A stretch of DNA of 64,000 bases from Coralloluteibacterium stylophorae (GCF_018122625.2 NZ_JAGQFT020000005.1:248001-312000); one strand, 5' to 3'. Positions 42,791 to 51,881 are shown, counted from the stretch's first letter. The notes: generated from the sequence alone by a model not told the origin. Program-made: numbers and translations.

Positions 42791-42830
42791 GGTCGCGAAC
42801 GCGCCTTCGCCACGCGGCCGGGAGGTGCGC

Positions 42831-43145
42831 ATGAAGCCCTACCTCACCGCCCTCGCCGTCGGCGCCCTGGTCGGCGTCATCTACGGCCTGCTCAACGTGC
42901 GCTCGCCGGCGCCGCCGACGATCGCCCTGGTCGGCCTGCTCGGCATCCTGCTCGGCGAACAGGTGGTGCCGCTGGCCCGGCGCGCGCTGCACGGCGGGCC
43001 GGTCGTCGCCTGGCTGCGCGGCGGCTGCGCCCGCCACGTGCTGGGACGGCTGCCGGGCACCGGCGACGGCCTCGACGCCTGCGCCGGTGCCGACGCCCGG
43101 CGAGGTGCCGACGCCACCGCGGAGCCGCCGCGCGACGGGTCCTGA
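42831..43145 (+). CDS. XapX domain (DUF1427) membrane protein
   Basis: A 104-residue protein whose first 60 residues are a classic XapX domain: two hydrophobic helices (YLTALAVGALVGVIYGLL and TIALVGLLGILLGEQVVP) joined by RSPAPP. The remaining Arg/Ala/Gly-rich C-terminal tail is not part of the family and is probably cytosolic. ATG at 42831 preferred over an in-frame GTG at 42825, because GGGAGG is spaced correctly for the ATG. Biochemical function unknown; XapX proteins are often found next to hydrolases and alginate-export-type porins, as here. Confidence 0.85.
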   Translation: MKPYLTALAVGALVGVIYGLLNVRSPAPPTIALVGLLGILLGEQVVPLARRALHGGPVVAWLRGGCARHVLGRLPGTGDGLDACAGADARRGADATAEPPRDGS

Positions 43146-43148
43146 GCC

Positions 43149-44525
43149 ATGGTCGGCGCCTGGCTGTTCGCGGCGCTGGCGGGCGCGTCGCTGGAGCCCT
43201 CGGCGCCGCCGACGGTCACCACCACGCGCTACGAGGAGGACTGGTCGGCGCTGCGCGATCCCGCCCACCGCAGCGGCCGTTTCACCGACGCCTTCCGCTT
43301 CGTGCCGCTCGACGGGCGCGGCGCCGTCTGGCTCAGCACCGGGCTGGAGCTGCGCCTGCGCGAGGAGGCCTTCGCCGACAACCTGTGGGGCGCGACGCCG
43401 GCGCCGGACGACGCCTACCTGTGGCTGCGCGCGCTGCCGCACGCGGGCGTCGAGGCCGGACCGCTGCGCGGTTTCGTGCAGCTCGTCGCGGCGGCCTCGG
43501 ACGGCGTGGCGCCGGCGCCGGGGCCGGTCGACGAGACCGGGCTGGACCTGATGCAGGGCTTCGTCGAGGCGCGGTTCGGGGCGCCCGGACGTCCCGGCCT
43601 CGACCTGCGCGCGGGGCGCGCCCTGGTCGCACTCGGCAGCGAGCGCCTGGTCGGCACGCGCTACGGCACCAACGTGCCGCTGGCCTTCGACGGCCTGCGC
43701 GCGATCGCGCGCCGCGGCGACGACCGCATCGATGTCTTCCACCTGCGCCCGGTCGAGGCCGGGCGCGGCGGGTTCGACGACCGCGCCTCCGACGCGCGTG
43801 CGCTGTGGGGCATCCATGCGACCCGGGCCGACACCGCCGCGCGCGCCAGCGGCATCGATCTCTACTGGCTCGGCTACCGCAACGACCGCGCACGCTACGC
43901 GCAGGGCAGCGGGCGCGAACGTCGCGACACCTTCGGCGCGCGCGTGTTCGGCGGCGCCGGCGACTGGCGCTGGAACGTGGAGGCGATGCTGCAGGGCGGC
44001 CGCTTCGACGGCGCGCCGATCCGGGCGTGGTCGCTGGCCACCGAGGTCGCGCGTGGGTTCCCCGAGGTGGCGCTGGCGCCGGTGGCGACGCTGCGGGTCA
44101 ATGCCGCCAGCGGCGACCGCGACGCCGGCGATCCGCGGCTGCAGACCTTCAACGCGCTGTTCCCCAAGGGCAAGTACTTCGGCGAGCTGTCGCCGCTGGG
44201 GCCCTACAACATCGTCAACCTGCATCCCGCGCTGGAGCTCCGCCCGCGGCCGGACCTGGGCGTGGGCATCGCCGCGGTCGTGTACTGGCGGCAGAGCCGT
44301 GGCGACGGCATCTACGACCTGCCCGGGCAGCCGCTGCGCGCGCCGGGCGACAGTCGCGCCCGCCACGTCGGCAGCCAGCTCGAGGCGAGTCTGGGCTGGC
44401 AGGCGACGCCGGAACTGGAACTCTCGGGCTCGCTCTCCGTCTTCCGCGCCGGCGCCTTCCTGCGCGAGACCGGGCCGGCGCGGACGATCCGCATGCTCGC
44501 GCTGGAGGCGAACTTCCGTTTCTGA
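43149..44525 (+). CDS. Alginate-export-family outer-membrane porin
   Basis: Predicted 458-residue beta-barrel of the alginate_exp family. A short signal-like N-terminus (MVGAWLFAALAGAS) is followed by YEEDWSALRDPAHRSGRFTD, then alternating strands. LWLSTGLELRLREE-like, GFVEARFG, DLRAGRALVALGSERLVGTR, NALFPKGKYFGELSPLGPYN and LHPALELRP are typical. It ends in Phe (LALEANFRF), as expected for barrel insertion. It starts three bases after the XapX stop, so the two are co-transcribed. Real substrate unknown; the family exports or imports varied small molecules, not only alginate. Confidence 0.85.
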   Translation: MVGAWLFAALAGASLEPSAPPTVTTTRYEEDWSALRDPAHRSGRFTDAFRFVPLDGRGAVWLSTGLELRLREEAFADNLWGATPAPDDAYLWLRALPHAGVEAGPLRGFVQLVAAASDGVAPAPGPVDETGLDLMQGFVEARFGAPGRPGLDLRAGRALVALGSERLVGTRYGTNVPLAFDGLRAIARRGDDRIDVFHLRPVEAGRGGFDDRASDARALWGIHATRADTAARASGIDLYWLGYRNDRARYAQGSGRERRDTFGARVFGGAGDWRWNVEAMLQGGRFDGAPIRAWSLATEVARGFPEVALAPVATLRVNAASGDRDAGDPRLQTFNALFPKGKYFGELSPLGPYNIVNLHPALELRPRPDLGVGIAAVVYWRQSRGDGIYDLPGQPLRAPGDSRARHVGSQLEASLGWQATPELELSGSLSVFRAGAFLRETGPARTIRMLALEANFRF

Positions 44526-44540
44526 AGCCGTCGGCGCCGG

Positions 44541-45257
44541 CTATGCGGCCAGGCTGCGGCAGCCGAGCGCGGCGAGCACGCCATGCACCGCCGGCGCGTG
44601 CATCAGCCACGGCCCGGCCAGGGTCAGCACGCCGGCGCCGAGCACCACGCCGCCGGCCGCCGTGCGCCAGCCGCTGCGCTGCAGGCGCTGGCCGAGGCGC
44701 GCGCCGCTCCAGGTCAGCGGCAGCATCACCGGCAGCGTGCCGAGGCCGAAGGCCGTCATCGTCAGCGCGCCGTGGCCGGCGTCCGCCTGCAGCCAGGCCG
44801 CGGCGAGCAGGGTGCTGCTGAGCCCGCAGGGCATCCAGCCCCACAGCAGGCCGAGCACGAGCCGCCTGGCGGCGGTGTCGGCCGGCAGCAGCGGGCGTTG
44901 CAGGGGTCGCAGCCAGCGCCACAGGCGCTGGCCGGGCGTCGCCAGCGCGGCCAGCCGACCGCGCCGGTCGAGCAGGCGCAGTGCCGCGACCACCAGCACC
45001 AGACCGACCGCCGTGCGCAGCACGAGTCCCAACTGCGGCGAGGCGAGGTCGACCAGGCCGCGCCCGATGCCGCCGACGAGCGCGCCCGCCGCGGCATAGC
45101 CCAGCACGCGGCCGAGGTTGGGCTGCAGCGCCTGCAGCCAGCCGCCGCGCTGGCGGATCGAGATCGCCGTGGCGATGCCGCCGCACATGGCGGCGCAGTG
45201 CGCGCTGCCGAGGAGCCCGCTCAGGAACGCCGCGCCGACGACGAGCCAGTCGATCAT
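44541..45257 (-). CDS. SafE/TauE-like membrane transporter in the cbb3 locus
   Basis: A 238-residue polytopic membrane protein of the COG2836 type that commonly closes cco loci and is suspected to move copper or other metal for oxidase assembly. The N-terminal motif SAHCAAMCGGIATA (about 18-31) with its paired cysteines and His is the family hallmark, and a second half-motif LWGWMPCGLSSTLL (about 138-151) mirrors it. About six hydrophobic helices. Its ATG overlaps the ccoS stop (ATGA), placing it in the operon. Metal transport is inference. Confidence 0.85.
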   Translation of the reverse strand: MIDWLVVGAAFLSGLLGSAHCAAMCGGIATAISIRQRGGWLQALQPNLGRVLGYAAAGALVGGIGRGLVDLASPQLGLVLRTAVGLVLVVAALRLLDRRGRLAALATPGQRLWRWLRPLQRPLLPADTAARRLVLGLLWGWMPCGLSSTLLAAAWLQADAGHGALTMTAFGLGTLPVMLPLTWSGARLGQRLQRSGWRTAAGGVVLGAGVLTLAGPWLMHAPAVHGVLAALGCRSLAA

Positions 45258-45421
45258 CGGCCGCGGGACCCGCCGCGCTCCTGCGGGTCGTCGGCGAGGA
45301 TGTCCAGCGCCGGGGTGTCGAGGTCGTCGAACTGGCCGCGCCGGACCGCCCAGACGAAGGCGCCGATCGCCATGCCGAGCAGGGCCAGGCTCAGTGGGAT
45401 GAGCAGCAGCAGGCTGTTCAT
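45254..45421 (-). CDS. ccoS: cbb3 oxidase maturation protein CcoS
   Basis: A 55-residue single-span membrane protein needed for heme and copper insertion into cbb3 oxidase in relatives. The hydrophobic helix (LLLLIPLSLALLGMAIGAFVWAV) is followed by the diagnostic RRGQFDDLDTPALDILADD. The ATG at 45421 overlaps the ccoI stop and its own stop overlaps the next gene, both through ATGA. Confidence 0.95.
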   Translation of the reverse strand: MNSLLLLIPLSLALLGMAIGAFVWAVRRGQFDDLDTPALDILADDPQERGGSRGR

Positions 45422-47835
45422 GGACGCACTCCCCGCGCCAGGCGCAGCGCGTTCGCGGTCACGGTGAGCGACGACAGCGCCATGCCCAGCGCGGCGAGCC
45501 AGGGCGTGACCAGGCCGGCCGCGGCCAGCGGCAGGGCGAGCAGGTTGTAGGCGATCGCCCAGGCGAGGTTCTGGCGCACCACGCGGCGCAGCCGTCGCGC
45601 CAGCGCGACGGCCTGCGGGATCCGGTGCAGCGCGCCGGTCAGCACCAGGTCGGCGCTGCGGTGGGCGAGCGCGGCGCCGTCGCCGATGGCGATGGCCACG
45701 TCGGCGCCGGCCAGCACCGGCGCGTCGTTGATGCCGTCGCCGACCATCGCCACCACCCGGCCCTCGGCCTGCAGCGCGCGCAGGTAGGCGAGCTTGTCCT
45801 CCGGCGTCTGCCGGCTGCGCACCGCGTCGATGCCCAGGGTGGCGGCGAGTGCCGTGACCCGGTCCGCCGCGTCGCCGCTGGCCACGTGCAGGGCCAGGCC
45901 CTGCGCGCGCAGGGCGGCGACGGTGGCCTCTGCATCGCCGCGCGCGGTCTCGCCGATCTCGAAGCGGGCGACGGCGCGACGGCCGTCGCCCAGCCACAGC
46001 CCGCCGTCGTCGATGCCACCGCTGGCGAAGGGCGCGTGGCCGAGGCGCCAGCAGGCACCATCGACCCGGCCCTCGATGCCGGCGCCGGGCACGGCCACCG
46101 CCGCCTCGGCACGCGGCGCCTCCGCCATGCCGGCGAACGCGGCCGCGAGCGGATGCCGGCTGTCGCGCTCCAGCGCCGCCGCGAGCGCCAGCGCGCGGGC
46201 CGGATCGAAGCCGTCGAACACCCGCGTCTCGCGCAGCGCCGGCCGGCGCTCGCCCAGCGTGCCGGTCTTGTCGAGCACCACGTCGGTCACCCGCGCGAGG
46301 CGGTCGAGCGCGTCGGCGCCCAGCGCCAGCAGGCCCATCCGCGCCAGGGCGCCGTGGGCGCAGGCCAGCGCCGCCGGCACCGCCAGGGACAGCGCGCAGG
46401 GACAGCTCACCACCAGCAGCGCCAGGGTCACCTCGAACGCGCGCGCCGGGTCGTGCACGCGCCAGGCCGCGAACACCAGCACCGCGATCACCAGCAGCAC
46501 GGCGACGAAGCGCGAGGCGACGCGGTCGGCCAGGCGTGCGATCGCGGGCCGGTGCGCCTGCGCCTGCTCGACCAGGCGCGCGAGCTGGGAGACGCGGGTG
46601 GCGGCGCCGACCGCGCCCACGCGCAGCCGCAGCGGCCGCTCGCGGCAGACGCTGCCGGCGTAGAGCCGCATGCCGGCGGCCTTGGCCACCGGACGCGACT
46701 CGCCGGTCAGCAGCGCCTCCTCCACCGAGGCCGCGGGATCCAGCAGGATGCCGTCGGCCGGCACCGGCTCGCCGGCCGCGACGCAGGCCACGTCGCCGAC
46801 CGCCAGTGCCGCGACCGGCACGGTCTCGCGCGTGCCGTCGTCGCGCTCGCGCGCGGCGAAGGCGGGCCGCGCGTGCGCCAGCGCGTCGACCTGCGCGCTC
46901 GCCAGCCGCCGCGCGCGCTGCTCGAGCTGGCGCGCGGCCAGCAGCAGGAACACGAACATCACCGCCGCGTCGTACCAGACGTGCGCGCCGCCACGCACCG
47001 TCTCCGCCACGCTGGCGGCCCAGGCCAGCAGGGTGGAGCCGGCGACCAGCACGTCCATCCCCAGGCGGCGGTGGCGCAGCTGCCGCCATGCGCCGGCGAG
47101 GAAGGGCCAGCCGGCGAAGAACACCACCGGCGTCGAGACCAGGAAGGTGATCCAGCGCAGCGCGTCGCGGGTCGGCAGCGGCATGCTGCCGGTGGTGTCC
47201 AGATACAGCGCCTCGGCGAACATCATCGCCTGCATCGCGCCGAGCCCGGCGACGCCCAGCCGCAGCAGCGCATGGTTGCGCTCGCGGCGCAGCGCGCGCT
47301 CGCGCGCCGCGCCGGTGGCCAGGAACGGCCGGTAACCGAGCGCCACCAGCCGCGCCAGCGGACGCGACAGCGGCGTGCGTGCCGGGTCCCAGGTGAGGTG
47401 GATGCGCCCGGTCACCGCGTTGGCGCCGGCCTCGAGCACGCCCGGTTCGCGGCTCAGCACGCGGTCGACCAGCCAGGCGCAGGCGGCGCAGCGCATGCCG
47501 TCGGCGAGCAGGGTGATCTCGCGGCCGCCGGGCACCGCGCGCGCGTGCTCGGCGAGGACATCCTCGCGGTCCCAGGCGCCGAGATCGATGGCGTCCTGCG
47601 CCACGCGGCTGCCCCAGTCGCTGCGCAGGCGGTAGTAGTCGGCCAGCCCGGCGTCGCCGATCCATTGCGCCGCGGCCGCGCAGCCTTCGCAGCAGAAGGC
47701 GTGGCTGGCGCCGTCGACGTGGCGCTCGAGCGCATGCGCGGGCAGGCGCTCGCCGCAGTGATGGCAGGCATCGGCCGGCGCGGCCGCGACGGCGTCGGCC
47801 GGGCGAGCGGCGAGCGTGGAGCTGGCGGCGGCCAC
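45418..47835 (-). CDS. ccoI: Copper-translocating P-type ATPase CcoI (FixI)
   Basis: P1B-type ATPase of 805 residues thought to deliver copper for cbb3 oxidase assembly. The N-terminus has CHHCGERL and CCEGCAAA cysteine clusters, then a heavy-metal-associated domain with MRCAACAWLVDR. The transmembrane copper site is SCPCALSLAVPAA (about 476-488). The phosphorylation motif is DKTGTLGE (about 521). SRHPLAAA and MVGDGINDAPVL complete the catalytic set. The GTG start at 47835 is 4 bases after the ccoH stop. All catalytic motifs are intact. Confidence 0.95.
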   Translation of the reverse strand: MAAASSTLAARPADAVAAAPADACHHCGERLPAHALERHVDGASHAFCCEGCAAAAQWIGDAGLADYYRLRSDWGSRVAQDAIDLGAWDREDVLAEHARAVPGGREITLLADGMRCAACAWLVDRVLSREPGVLEAGANAVTGRIHLTWDPARTPLSRPLARLVALGYRPFLATGAARERALRRERNHALLRLGVAGLGAMQAMMFAEALYLDTTGSMPLPTRDALRWITFLVSTPVVFFAGWPFLAGAWRQLRHRRLGMDVLVAGSTLLAWAASVAETVRGGAHVWYDAAVMFVFLLLAARQLEQRARRLASAQVDALAHARPAFAARERDDGTRETVPVAALAVGDVACVAAGEPVPADGILLDPAASVEEALLTGESRPVAKAAGMRLYAGSVCRERPLRLRVGAVGAATRVSQLARLVEQAQAHRPAIARLADRVASRFVAVLLVIAVLVFAAWRVHDPARAFEVTLALLVVSCPCALSLAVPAALACAHGALARMGLLALGADALDRLARVTDVVLDKTGTLGERRPALRETRVFDGFDPARALALAAALERDSRHPLAAAFAGMAEAPRAEAAVAVPGAGIEGRVDGACWRLGHAPFASGGIDDGGLWLGDGRRAVARFEIGETARGDAEATVAALRAQGLALHVASGDAADRVTALAATLGIDAVRSRQTPEDKLAYLRALQAEGRVVAMVGDGINDAPVLAGADVAIAIGDGAALAHRSADLVLTGALHRIPQAVALARRLRRVVRQNLAWAIAYNLLALPLAAAGLVTPWLAALGMALSSLTVTANALRLARGVRP

Positions 47836-47839
47836 GGCC

Positions 47840-48340
47840 TCAGTCCTGGGCCAGGATGGGGCGCAGGTGCGCCGCGTGCCCGTCGCGGCCCAGGCGGCCG
47901 CGCAGGCGCCAGCGCGCGTCGGCGGGAGCCAGGCGGATGTTCCAGTGCTGGCCTGGATCGATCTCCGCCTCGGCGGCCCAGCCGAGCGCCGTCGGCGCGA
48001 GCGTCAGGGTGCGGTCCATCTCCTGGTGGGAGGGATGTTCGAACACCACCTCCAGCGGCCGTCCGCGCTCGAACTCGCCGGTCACCGGGTAGACCTCGAT
48101 CGCGCCGTCGGCGCTGCGCAGCAGGGCGCTGAGCTTCAGCGCCCCGGCAGTCGCGTCGGCACCGAGCTCGGCGGTCTGGATCTGGCCGGTGCGGCGCACC
48201 GTATCGCCCACCGCGTCGTCGCTGCCGCTGTTGCGCGAGGCGGTGACCACCAGCGCCACCCCGCCGACGATCGAGGCCAGCGGCAGCAGCACGACCAGCC
48301 ACAGGACCGGGTTGCGCCAGGGGCTTCCGGAGGCGGCCAT
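47840..48340 (-). CDS. ccoH: FixH/CcoH family assembly protein
   Basis: A 166-residue membrane-anchored protein needed for stable cbb3 oxidase. One N-terminal helix (NPVLWLVVLLPLASIVGGVALVV) is followed by a periplasmic beta-rich domain with LEVVFEHPSHQEMDRTLTLA, GWAAEAEIDPGQHWNIRLAP and WRLRGRLGRDG, which fit FixH. Overlaps ccoG by ATGA at 48337-48340 and precedes ccoI. The family is recognised by position and pattern rather than catalytic residues. Confidence 0.9.
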   Translation of the reverse strand: MAASGSPWRNPVLWLVVLLPLASIVGGVALVVTASRNSGSDDAVGDTVRRTGQIQTAELGADATAGALKLSALLRSADGAIEVYPVTGEFERGRPLEVVFEHPSHQEMDRTLTLAPTALGWAAEAEIDPGQHWNIRLAPADARWRLRGRLGRDGHAAHLRPILAQD

Positions 48341-49875
48341 CACAGCGGCCCGAAGAAGCTGCTGTCGACGACGACCTCGGTGTCGCCGTCGGTGGTGGTG
48401 ACGGTGAAGCGCGCCGCGTGCCGGCCACGCGTATCGGCCGGGGCCGCGAGCGTGACCGGCAGCGACACCACCTCCTGCGGGCCCAGCCTCGCGCTGGCCG
48501 TGCCGCGGACTCCGAGCGCGAGGTCGGGCGAACTGGCGGCGACGCGCACGGTGGTCGCGGCGTCGGTCCTGTTGACCAGCTTGAGCATGTAGTCGTTCTC
48601 CGGTCCGGCGGGCGTCGCCCGGTAGAGGCTGTTGCGATCGCGCAGCACATCCACGGTCAGCGCACTGCGATGGGCGACGCCCCAGGCCCAGGCCCCGCAC
48701 AGCCCCAGCAGGAGCAGGCCGTAGACCAGCACGCGCGGGCGCAGCAGGCGGGTCGGCGCGCCCTCGAGCGCGTTCTGGGTGGTGTGGCGGATCAGGCCGC
48801 GCGGATAGCCCATCTTCGCCATGACGCCGTCGCAGGCATCGACGCAGGCGCCGCAGGCGATGCACTCGTACTGGAGGCCGTTGCGGATGTCGATGCCGGT
48901 CGGGCAGACCTGCACGCACATGGTGCAGTCGATGCAGTCGCCGAGCTCGGCAGGGGAGAAGGCCGGCAGCGGCTCGGCCTCGCGCGCGTCGAAGGTGATG
49001 GTGCCCAGTGCCTGCGCCCGGTTGCTCGCCGCACTCGGGTGCTGCGCGGCGCGGAACACGTAGTCGTAGGCCAGCGCGTTGGCCAGCAGGCCGCGGCCGC
49101 GCTCGAGCACGCTGCCGAGGCCGCGCTTGCGCGGGCCGCGCGGCTCGCCGCGCATGGGGTCGTAGGCGACCAGCAGGGTGTTGCGGTCGAACATCGCGCT
49201 CTGGAAGCGCGCGTACGGGCACATGTACTTGCACACCTGCTCGCGCAGGAAGCCGGCGTTGCCCCAGGTCGCCAGCGCGTAGAACAGCACCCAGAAGGTC
49301 TCCCAGCCGCTCCACGCGAAGGGCAACGCGCGCGCGGCGAGGTCGGTGATCGGGGTGAAGAAGCCGACGAAGGTGAAGCCGGTCCACAGCGCGAACACCG
49401 CCCACAGCAGGTGCTTGGCGCCCTTGCGCGCGAGCTTCTCGCGGCTCCACGGCGCCGCGTCGAGCTTCATGCGCCTGGCGCGGTCGCCCTCGGTCCAGCG
49501 CTCCATCGCCAGGAACACCTCGGTCCACACCGTCTGCGGGCAGGCATAGCCGCACCACAGCCGGCCGGCGAGCGCGGTGAAGAAGAACAGCGCCAGCGCG
49601 GCGATGATCAGCAGCAGGGCGAGGAACAGGAAGTCCTGCGGCCAGAAGGTCAGCCCGAACACGTGGAACTTGCGCGCCGGCAGGTCGAACAGCACCGCCT
49701 GGCGGCCCTCGATGCGCAGCCACGGGAACAGGTAGTACATGCCGAGCAGCCACACCGTCGCCGCCCGGCGCAGCGTGTCGTAGCGGCCACGCACCTCGCG
49801 CGGGTACACCTTCGCCTCGCTGACGTACAGCGAGGACGGGGTGTCGAGCAAGGCGAGGTCGATCTTCTTGGCCAC
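48340..49875 (-). CDS. ccoG: cbb3 oxidase accessory protein CcoG (FixG/RdxA)
   Basis: Polytopic iron-sulfur protein of 511 residues, a cupric reductase for oxidase copper loading in relatives. The N-terminus SLYVSEAKVYPREVRGRYDT is diagnostic. Several helices follow, then CGYACPQTVWTEVFLAMERW and CKYMCPYARFQSAMFDRNTL. Two 4Fe-4S motifs are visible: CIDCTMCVQVCP and CIACGACVDACD. The periplasmic IgG-like C-terminus has NRTDAATTVRVAASSPDLAL. It lies 7 bases after the small unknown membrane gene. Confidence 0.96.
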   Translation of the reverse strand: MAKKIDLALLDTPSSLYVSEAKVYPREVRGRYDTLRRAATVWLLGMYYLFPWLRIEGRQAVLFDLPARKFHVFGLTFWPQDFLFLALLLIIAALALFFFTALAGRLWCGYACPQTVWTEVFLAMERWTEGDRARRMKLDAAPWSREKLARKGAKHLLWAVFALWTGFTFVGFFTPITDLAARALPFAWSGWETFWVLFYALATWGNAGFLREQVCKYMCPYARFQSAMFDRNTLLVAYDPMRGEPRGPRKRGLGSVLERGRGLLANALAYDYVFRAAQHPSAASNRAQALGTITFDAREAEPLPAFSPAELGDCIDCTMCVQVCPTGIDIRNGLQYECIACGACVDACDGVMAKMGYPRGLIRHTTQNALEGAPTRLLRPRVLVYGLLLLGLCGAWAWGVAHRSALTVDVLRDRNSLYRATPAGPENDYMLKLVNRTDAATTVRVAASSPDLALGVRGTASARLGPQEVVSLPVTLAAPADTRGRHAARFTVTTTDGDTEVVVDSSFFGPL

Positions 49876-49882
49876 AACGGAC

Positions 49883-50173
49883 TCAGTCGGGCGGAAGCGC
49901 CCGGTTGAAGCGGGTGGGAGGCCGCAGCAGGAGCCAGGTGAACAGGCTCGAGCCGCCGGTGGCCGCCCAGAACATGAAGAAGCCGATGGTGTAGCCGGCC
50001 TCGCGGCTGAAATGGAGCTGGGGGAAGGTCAGGTCGCGCAGCGCCAGCGGGTCGACGATCGCGAAGAACACCGTTGTCGCCGCGCCGGCGGCGAAGAAGC
50101 TCGGCCACAGGATCGCGCCGAGCCGCTGCAGCAGGGGCCGCGGCGGCGGATCGGACTGCGGCCGCGCGGCCAT
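49883..50173 (-). CDS. Small membrane protein of unknown function in the cco operon
   Basis: A 96-residue protein with two hydrophobic helices (LWPSFFAAGAATTVFFAIVD and YTIGFFMFWAATGGSSLFTW), separated by LALRDLTFPQLHFSREAG and ended by a Pro/Arg tail. It starts 2 bases after ccoP and stops 7 bases before ccoG, so it is clearly in the operon. No metal-ligand pattern is obvious. I cannot place it in a named Cco family; a role in oxidase assembly is inference from context. Confidence 0.75.
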   Translation of the reverse strand: MAARPQSDPPPRPLLQRLGAILWPSFFAAGAATTVFFAIVDPLALRDLTFPQLHFSREAGYTIGFFMFWAATGGSSLFTWLLLRPPTRFNRALPPD

Positions 50174-50175
50174 GT

Positions 50176-51117
50176 TCAGGGCGCTCCGGCGCGGGTGTCG
50201 GCGGCGTCGGCCGGGGCCGGGTTCGACAGCGACCAGACGTAGGCGGCGACGAGCTTCGCGCGGGTCTCGCCGAGCAGGCCGCGGTGCGGCGGCATGCTGC
50301 CGTGGCGGCCTTCGGCGATGCTGGTGCGCAGGCTTTCGGTGTCGCCGCCGTAGAGCCAGTAGTCGTCGGTGAGGTCGGGCGCGCCCATGGCGACGTTGCC
50401 GGTGCCGTCGATGCCGTGGCAGCCGGCGCAGATGCCGTCGTAGAGCGGCTTGCCGCGAGAGGCGAAGTAGTCGCTGGCCGGCAGCTTGCCGCCGAGCACG
50501 CGGAGGTGGGCGATGACCGAGGTCACCGCATGCTCGCCGCCCATGTTGGTGAGCGCGGTGCCCCAGGCGGGCATCACCCCCTCGCGCCCGTCCAGCACCG
50601 TCTCCAGCACGCGCTCGGGGCTGCCGCCCCAGTGCCAGATGTCGTCGGTGAGGTTCGGGTAGCCGATCGCGCCCTGCGCCGACGAGCCGTGGCAGCCCGC
50701 GCAGGTGCTGCTGAAGATCGACCGGCCCAGGGCGAGCGCCGTCGGATTCCGCGCGATGCGTCCGACCGGCATCGCCCCGTACGGCGCGAAGGCCTCGGCC
50801 AGCTGCGCGTCGCGCGCGGCGGCGTCGACGTCGTGCTCGCGCGCCGAGCTCCAGTCGCCGAAGCCGTCGAAGTCGCCGAAGCCCGGGAACCACGCCAGGT
50901 AGCCGATCGCGAACACGATCGTCAGGTAGAAGAGGTTGATCCACCACCGCGGCAGCGGCTTGTTGTACTCGGTGATGTCGCCGTCCCAGACGTGGCTGGT
51001 GTCGGTCGGCTTCGGATCGCCCGGGCGCTGCCGCCCCGTCCACCACAGCAGCCACACGCATCCGCCGACGTTGAGCACGATCAGCGCGATGACGTACCAC
51101 GACCAGCCTGCGCTCAT
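50176..51117 (-). CDS. ccoP: cbb3 oxidase diheme subunit CcoP
   Basis: Membrane-anchored diheme cytochrome c of 313 residues that passes electrons to CcoO/CcoN. An N-terminal helix (WYVIALIVLNVGGCVWLLWW), then HVWDGDITEYNKPLPRWWIN, a second helix (LFYLTIVFAIGYLAWFPGFG), and two c-type heme sites CAGCHGSSAQG and CAGCHGIDGTG with methionine ligands in GVMPAWG and GSMPPHRG. The ATG at 51117 overlaps the ccoQ stop (ATGA). Confidence 0.96.
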   Translation of the reverse strand: MSAGWSWYVIALIVLNVGGCVWLLWWTGRQRPGDPKPTDTSHVWDGDITEYNKPLPRWWINLFYLTIVFAIGYLAWFPGFGDFDGFGDWSSAREHDVDAAARDAQLAEAFAPYGAMPVGRIARNPTALALGRSIFSSTCAGCHGSSAQGAIGYPNLTDDIWHWGGSPERVLETVLDGREGVMPAWGTALTNMGGEHAVTSVIAHLRVLGGKLPASDYFASRGKPLYDGICAGCHGIDGTGNVAMGAPDLTDDYWLYGGDTESLRTSIAEGRHGSMPPHRGLLGETRAKLVAAYVWSLSNPAPADAADTRAGAP

Positions 51118-51254
51118 CGCGCGTCCTCCCCCTCGTCGGCCAGCGGCAGGCGTGCCGCCGCGTCGAAATCCGCCCTGCGGCGCGGGCTCCAGGCCCACGT
51201 CCAGCCCAGCAGGAACAGCGCCAGCAGCACCGTCGTGACGATTCCCGAGACCAT
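51114..51254 (-). CDS. ccoQ: cbb3 oxidase subunit CcoQ (FixQ)
   Basis: A 46-residue single-helix protein lying exactly between ccoO and ccoP, where CcoQ is expected. The helix is IVTTVLLALFLLGWTWAW, followed by SPRRRADFDAAARLPLADEG, the usual positively charged boundary with an acidic tail. Its stop overlaps the ccoP start and its ATG is 1 base after the ccoO stop triplet. Assigned from position, size and helix-plus-tail pattern. Confidence 0.9.
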   Translation of the reverse strand: MVSGIVTTVLLALFLLGWTWAWSPRRRADFDAAARLPLADEGEDAR

Positions 51255-51255
51255 T

Positions 51256-51873
51256 TCAGCCACCCCGCGGTGCGTGCTTGCCCAGCCCCTGCAGGTAGGC
51301 GATGACGGCGTCGAGTTCGCTCCTGCCCTGGACCTCGTAGGGCGCCTGCTCGATCTGTTCGTCGGTGTAGGGGTCGCCCAGGCGCTGCAGCGCGCGCATG
51401 CGGTCGGCGAGGTCGCCGCCGTCGACGGCGGTCTCGGCCAGCCACGGGAAGCTGGGCATGTTGGATTCGGGCACGACCGCGCGCGGGTCGATCAGGTGCA
51501 CGCGGTGCCACTCGTCGTTGTAGCGGCCGCCGACCCGGGCCAGGTCCGGCCCGGTGCGCTTGGAGCCCCACTGGAACGGCCGGTCGTAGACCGACTCGCC
51601 GGCCAGCGAATAGTGGCCGTAGCGCTCGGTCTCGAAGCGCAGCGTGCGCACCATCTGCGAGTGGCAGTTGTAGCAGCCCTCGCGGATGTAGACGTCGCGT
51701 CCGGCCAGCTCCAGCGCCGGGTAGGGTTCGACGCCCTGCAGCGGTTCGATCGCCTCGGCCTGCCGCATCAGCGGCACGATCTCGGCGAGCCCGCCGAAGG
51801 ACACGGCCACGGCGATGAGCACCGCCATCAGGCCGACGTTCTTCTCGATCTTCTCGTGTGCGTGGTTGCTCAT
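51256..51873 (-). CDS. ccoO: cbb3 oxidase monoheme subunit CcoO
   Basis: Membrane-bound cytochrome c of 205 residues. N-terminal helix ([20 protein letters not shown]) with the standard [20 protein letters not shown], then [13 protein letters not shown], the single CXXCH site, and [34 protein letters not shown] and [13 protein letters not shown] with the axial Met. ATG at 51873 eight bases after ccoN ends. Confidence 0.97.
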   Translation of the reverse strand: MSNHAHEKIEKNVGLMAVLIAVAVSFGGLAEIVPLMRQAEAIEPLQGVEPYPALELAGRDVYIREGCYNCHSQMVRTLRFETERYGHYSLAGESVYDRPFQWGSKRTGPDLARVGGRYNDEWHRVHLIDPRAVVPESNMPSFPWLAETAVDGGDLADRMRALQRLGDPYTDEQIEQAPYEVQGRSELDAVIAYLQGLGKHAPRGG

Positions 51874-51881
51874 CGTCGTTC

